In this document: piece by piece, positions 62,602-64,000 of the stretch
How the letters are laid out: every line of letters starts with the position of its first letter
Numbering within the stretch: the first letter of the stretch is position 1
Assembly: GCF_000315625.1 (NCBI RefSeq)
Contig: NW_005434635.1
Coordinates: 420,318-484,317, forward strand
Origin: Guillardia theta CCMP2712
Lineage: Eukaryota; Cryptophyceae; Pyrenomonadales; Geminigeraceae
DNA length: 64,000 bases
Direction: 5' to 3'
Notes under the pieces: model-generated
The model's database searches: none
Seen by the model: only the letters and a program-made list of their open reading frames with translations
What the model was told of the DNA's origin: nothing
Translations under genes and position numbers: made by a program

Positions 62602-63236
62602 ATGGAGGAAGCAGAGGAGACGGCGGATCGACAGCTGCGACTGCTGGAGGAGGACTACAGAAGGACGATCATGGCAGGAAGACAGAGATCAAGAGAGGAG
62701 GAGGAGGACACTGAGAGCCGAGATGCTCTGGCGGTGAGCTGAGAGTCACATAGTGGTGTTGCTGACCGTGGCTGCAGAATGGGTATCATGCGATCAACGG
62801 AGGTCTGGAGGAGGGAGAGGAGCAGGACGAGCAGGAGGGGGATGAGGACGACGGGGAATCGAGGCCTGTTCATGCTGGATATCAAACTCTTGATGGACTC
62901 AACGATGAAGCATCAGACGAGGACGAGGACGAGGACGAGGAGGACGAGGAGGCTGCCTGTGAAACCAGCGAGCAAGAGGCTTCCATGTCCGCCTCTACGA
63001 GCGATGAGTCTGGAGAGGAGCGACAGAGGGTTGGAATGTCTGAGGAAGACAAGGAGTGTATCAGAAACGCCATGAGTAATATCGACATGCAAGCGCCGGA
63101 ATGGGCGAGGGACATCGATGTAAGTGTTGATGTCGGTTGTGTTTGTGTTGAATCAACAATGCAGAATGCCGTCATCCTGCAGCAAGTCAACAGACTTCTC
63201 GCAGCCAACAACTTGGGCCACCTCGCATCGCAGTGA
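62602..63236 (+). CDS. Small acidic protein, possibly MEA1-like
   Basis: Exons 62602-62733, 62778-63119 and 63165-63236 join in phase for 181 residues. The N-terminal third is a charged helix (RQLRLLEEDYRRTIMAG). The middle is highly acidic (DEDEDEDEEDEEAA) with GYQTLDG before it. The C-terminal part, VGMSEEDKECIRNAMSNIDMQAPEWARDID then ILQQVNRLLAANNL, resembles the end of MEA1-family proteins (a GYxxL, an acidic stretch, then a Met-rich helix followed by PxWA). The MEA1 function is itself poorly known. The match is by pattern memory, so only tentative. No signal peptide; nuclear or cytosolic. Confidence 0.6.
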
Positions 63237-63359
63237 GGTACTCCCTTCCCCTTCTCCCCCCCCACCCCTTCATTTCCTCGGTCGCTGCTTCGCATGCATG
63301 TCGACATTTCACGGTTTTAAGATTTCACGGTTATCAGACAAAGAATACAGAGATGCCCA

Positions 63360-63948
63360 TCAGCCCACGTACTTGAGCTGTCCATCTTCGAACACAAACC
63401 CTGCAAACAGCATGAGAAGGAGGAGGAGGAGGAGGAGGAGGAGGAAAGAGGAAATAGGATGAAGACGAGGAAGGCAAAGAAAACCAAAGGGGAGGGGCGA
63501 GGGGAGTAGAGAGCGGCTGACCTGGAGGTAGTTGTCCTCCCCCCATAGCTTTTGTCCCACTTCCCGCATCCTTTGTCTTCTCCATGCTCCCTCCCGCTGC
63601 CTGTCCTCCCGTCTCCTTCCCCTGCCCAGCTGATCCTTCGCTGCTGGACTCCTGCAGGGCTGAGATGTCCACGAGGTGCTTCCTGGTGGGCTTACCCGAT
63701 GCGCGACCCCTGAACGGCAGTCAATACAAACACAAACATATAAACACACACACGCACATCCTGCCCCTGTCCTGATTCCTACCTACCTCCTGTTCACTTC
63801 TCTTCCCTCCATCTTCCTATACTCCTTCCTCCCCCACTTCCAATCCTCCTCCTCCTCCCTTTTCTTCTTCGCTCCTTCCCTACCTTCGGATCGAAGGGAT
63901 ACTCGCAGCTCCCACACTGTCCGCAGCAGCTGTCACTTCTGCTGCCAT
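63360..63948 (-). CDS. Small Gly/Ser-rich protein, unidentified
   Basis: Exons 63948-63884, 63709-63522 and 63400-63360 keep phase from ATG to TGA, giving 97 residues. It starts MAAEVTAAADSVG, continues with a basic RRGRASGKPTRKHLVDISALQESSSEG, a Gly/Lys/Ser-rich middle, and ends LPPGFVFEDGQLKYVG. The defined C-terminal motif and clean splice sites argue for a real gene. A different frame of the first exon gives CCGQCGSCEYPFDPK, which does not join in frame to the next exon. Function unknown. It converges on the 62602 gene about 125 bp away. Confidence 0.5.
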
Positions 63949-64000
63949 GTTGCTTGTGCCCTGCAGGTCCGTCGACTCCTCTGAGAAAGCTGCAGCAGCA

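Noticed and set aside
63884-63960. Cys-rich exon frame CCGQCGSCEYPFDPK
   Set aside because: Attractive as a metal site, but its phase leads to a stop in the following exon; the MAAEV frame joins correctly.

Overview
This is nuclear DNA from a eukaryote. Nearly every gene is split by short GT-AG introns of about 35-60 nt (a few are 200-350 nt because they are filled with microsatellite), genes lie on both strands, and bacterial operon features are absent. Moderate GC, tiny introns, meiotic and GATOR1 genes, and one gene whose N-terminus looks like a signal peptide followed by a Phe-led plastid transit peptide suggest a microalga. My best guess is a cryptophyte of the Guillardia type; this is inference from style, not from a marker gene. 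Two runs of 100 N (14175-14274, 26401-26500) are assembly gaps.

Layout. 353-3321 (-): PDZ-domain protein with a duplicated upstream domain. 3.4-7.3 kb: spacer with a pentanucleotide array. 7372-9409 (+): sodium:solute symporter. 9632-11406 (-): oxysterol-binding protein. 11.4-14.5 kb: long G-rich spacer and a GC-rich island with a gap. 14586-15861 (+): SAP/GNAT protein. 16334-20550 (-): IPT/TIG-domain membrane protein. 21024-23181 (+): coiled-coil protein. 23639-26388 (+): GT90/CAP10-like glycosyltransferase, running into the second gap. 26617-28148 (-): prolyl-4-hydroxylase-like dioxygenase, running into the same gap from the other side. 29764-33541 (+): aspartic protease whose lobes are in permuted order. 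33884-37984 (-): NPRL3-like GATOR1 subunit. 38504-41787 (+): second IPT/TIG protein, paralogous to the first. 41.9-46.1 kb: two copies of a dispersed element with a decayed helix-turn-helix frame. 46970-51257 (+): HFM1/MER3-type meiotic helicase. 51349-51790 (-): tail of an unidentified gene. 52207-54432: a 22-bp satellite of about 101 copies. 54703-58887 (+): large unidentified single-pass membrane protein. 59.0-62.1 kb: further element copies and a duplicated 5' fragment of the helicase gene. 62602-63236 (+) and 63360-63948 (-): two small acidic or Gly/Ser-rich genes.

The genes do not form one pathway. Several products enter the secretory system (two TIG proteins, GT90, protease, the 54703 gene). 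Exon models were built by hand from splice signals and reading phase. For the symporter, OSBP, both TIG genes, the coiled-coil gene, the protease and NPRL3 every junction keeps frame from start to stop. The most striking observation is the protease at 29764-33541: the catalytic DSG of the C-terminal lobe precedes the DTG of the N-terminal lobe in one continuous 22-exon frame, as expected for a circularly permuted, membrane-anchored pepsin-like enzyme.
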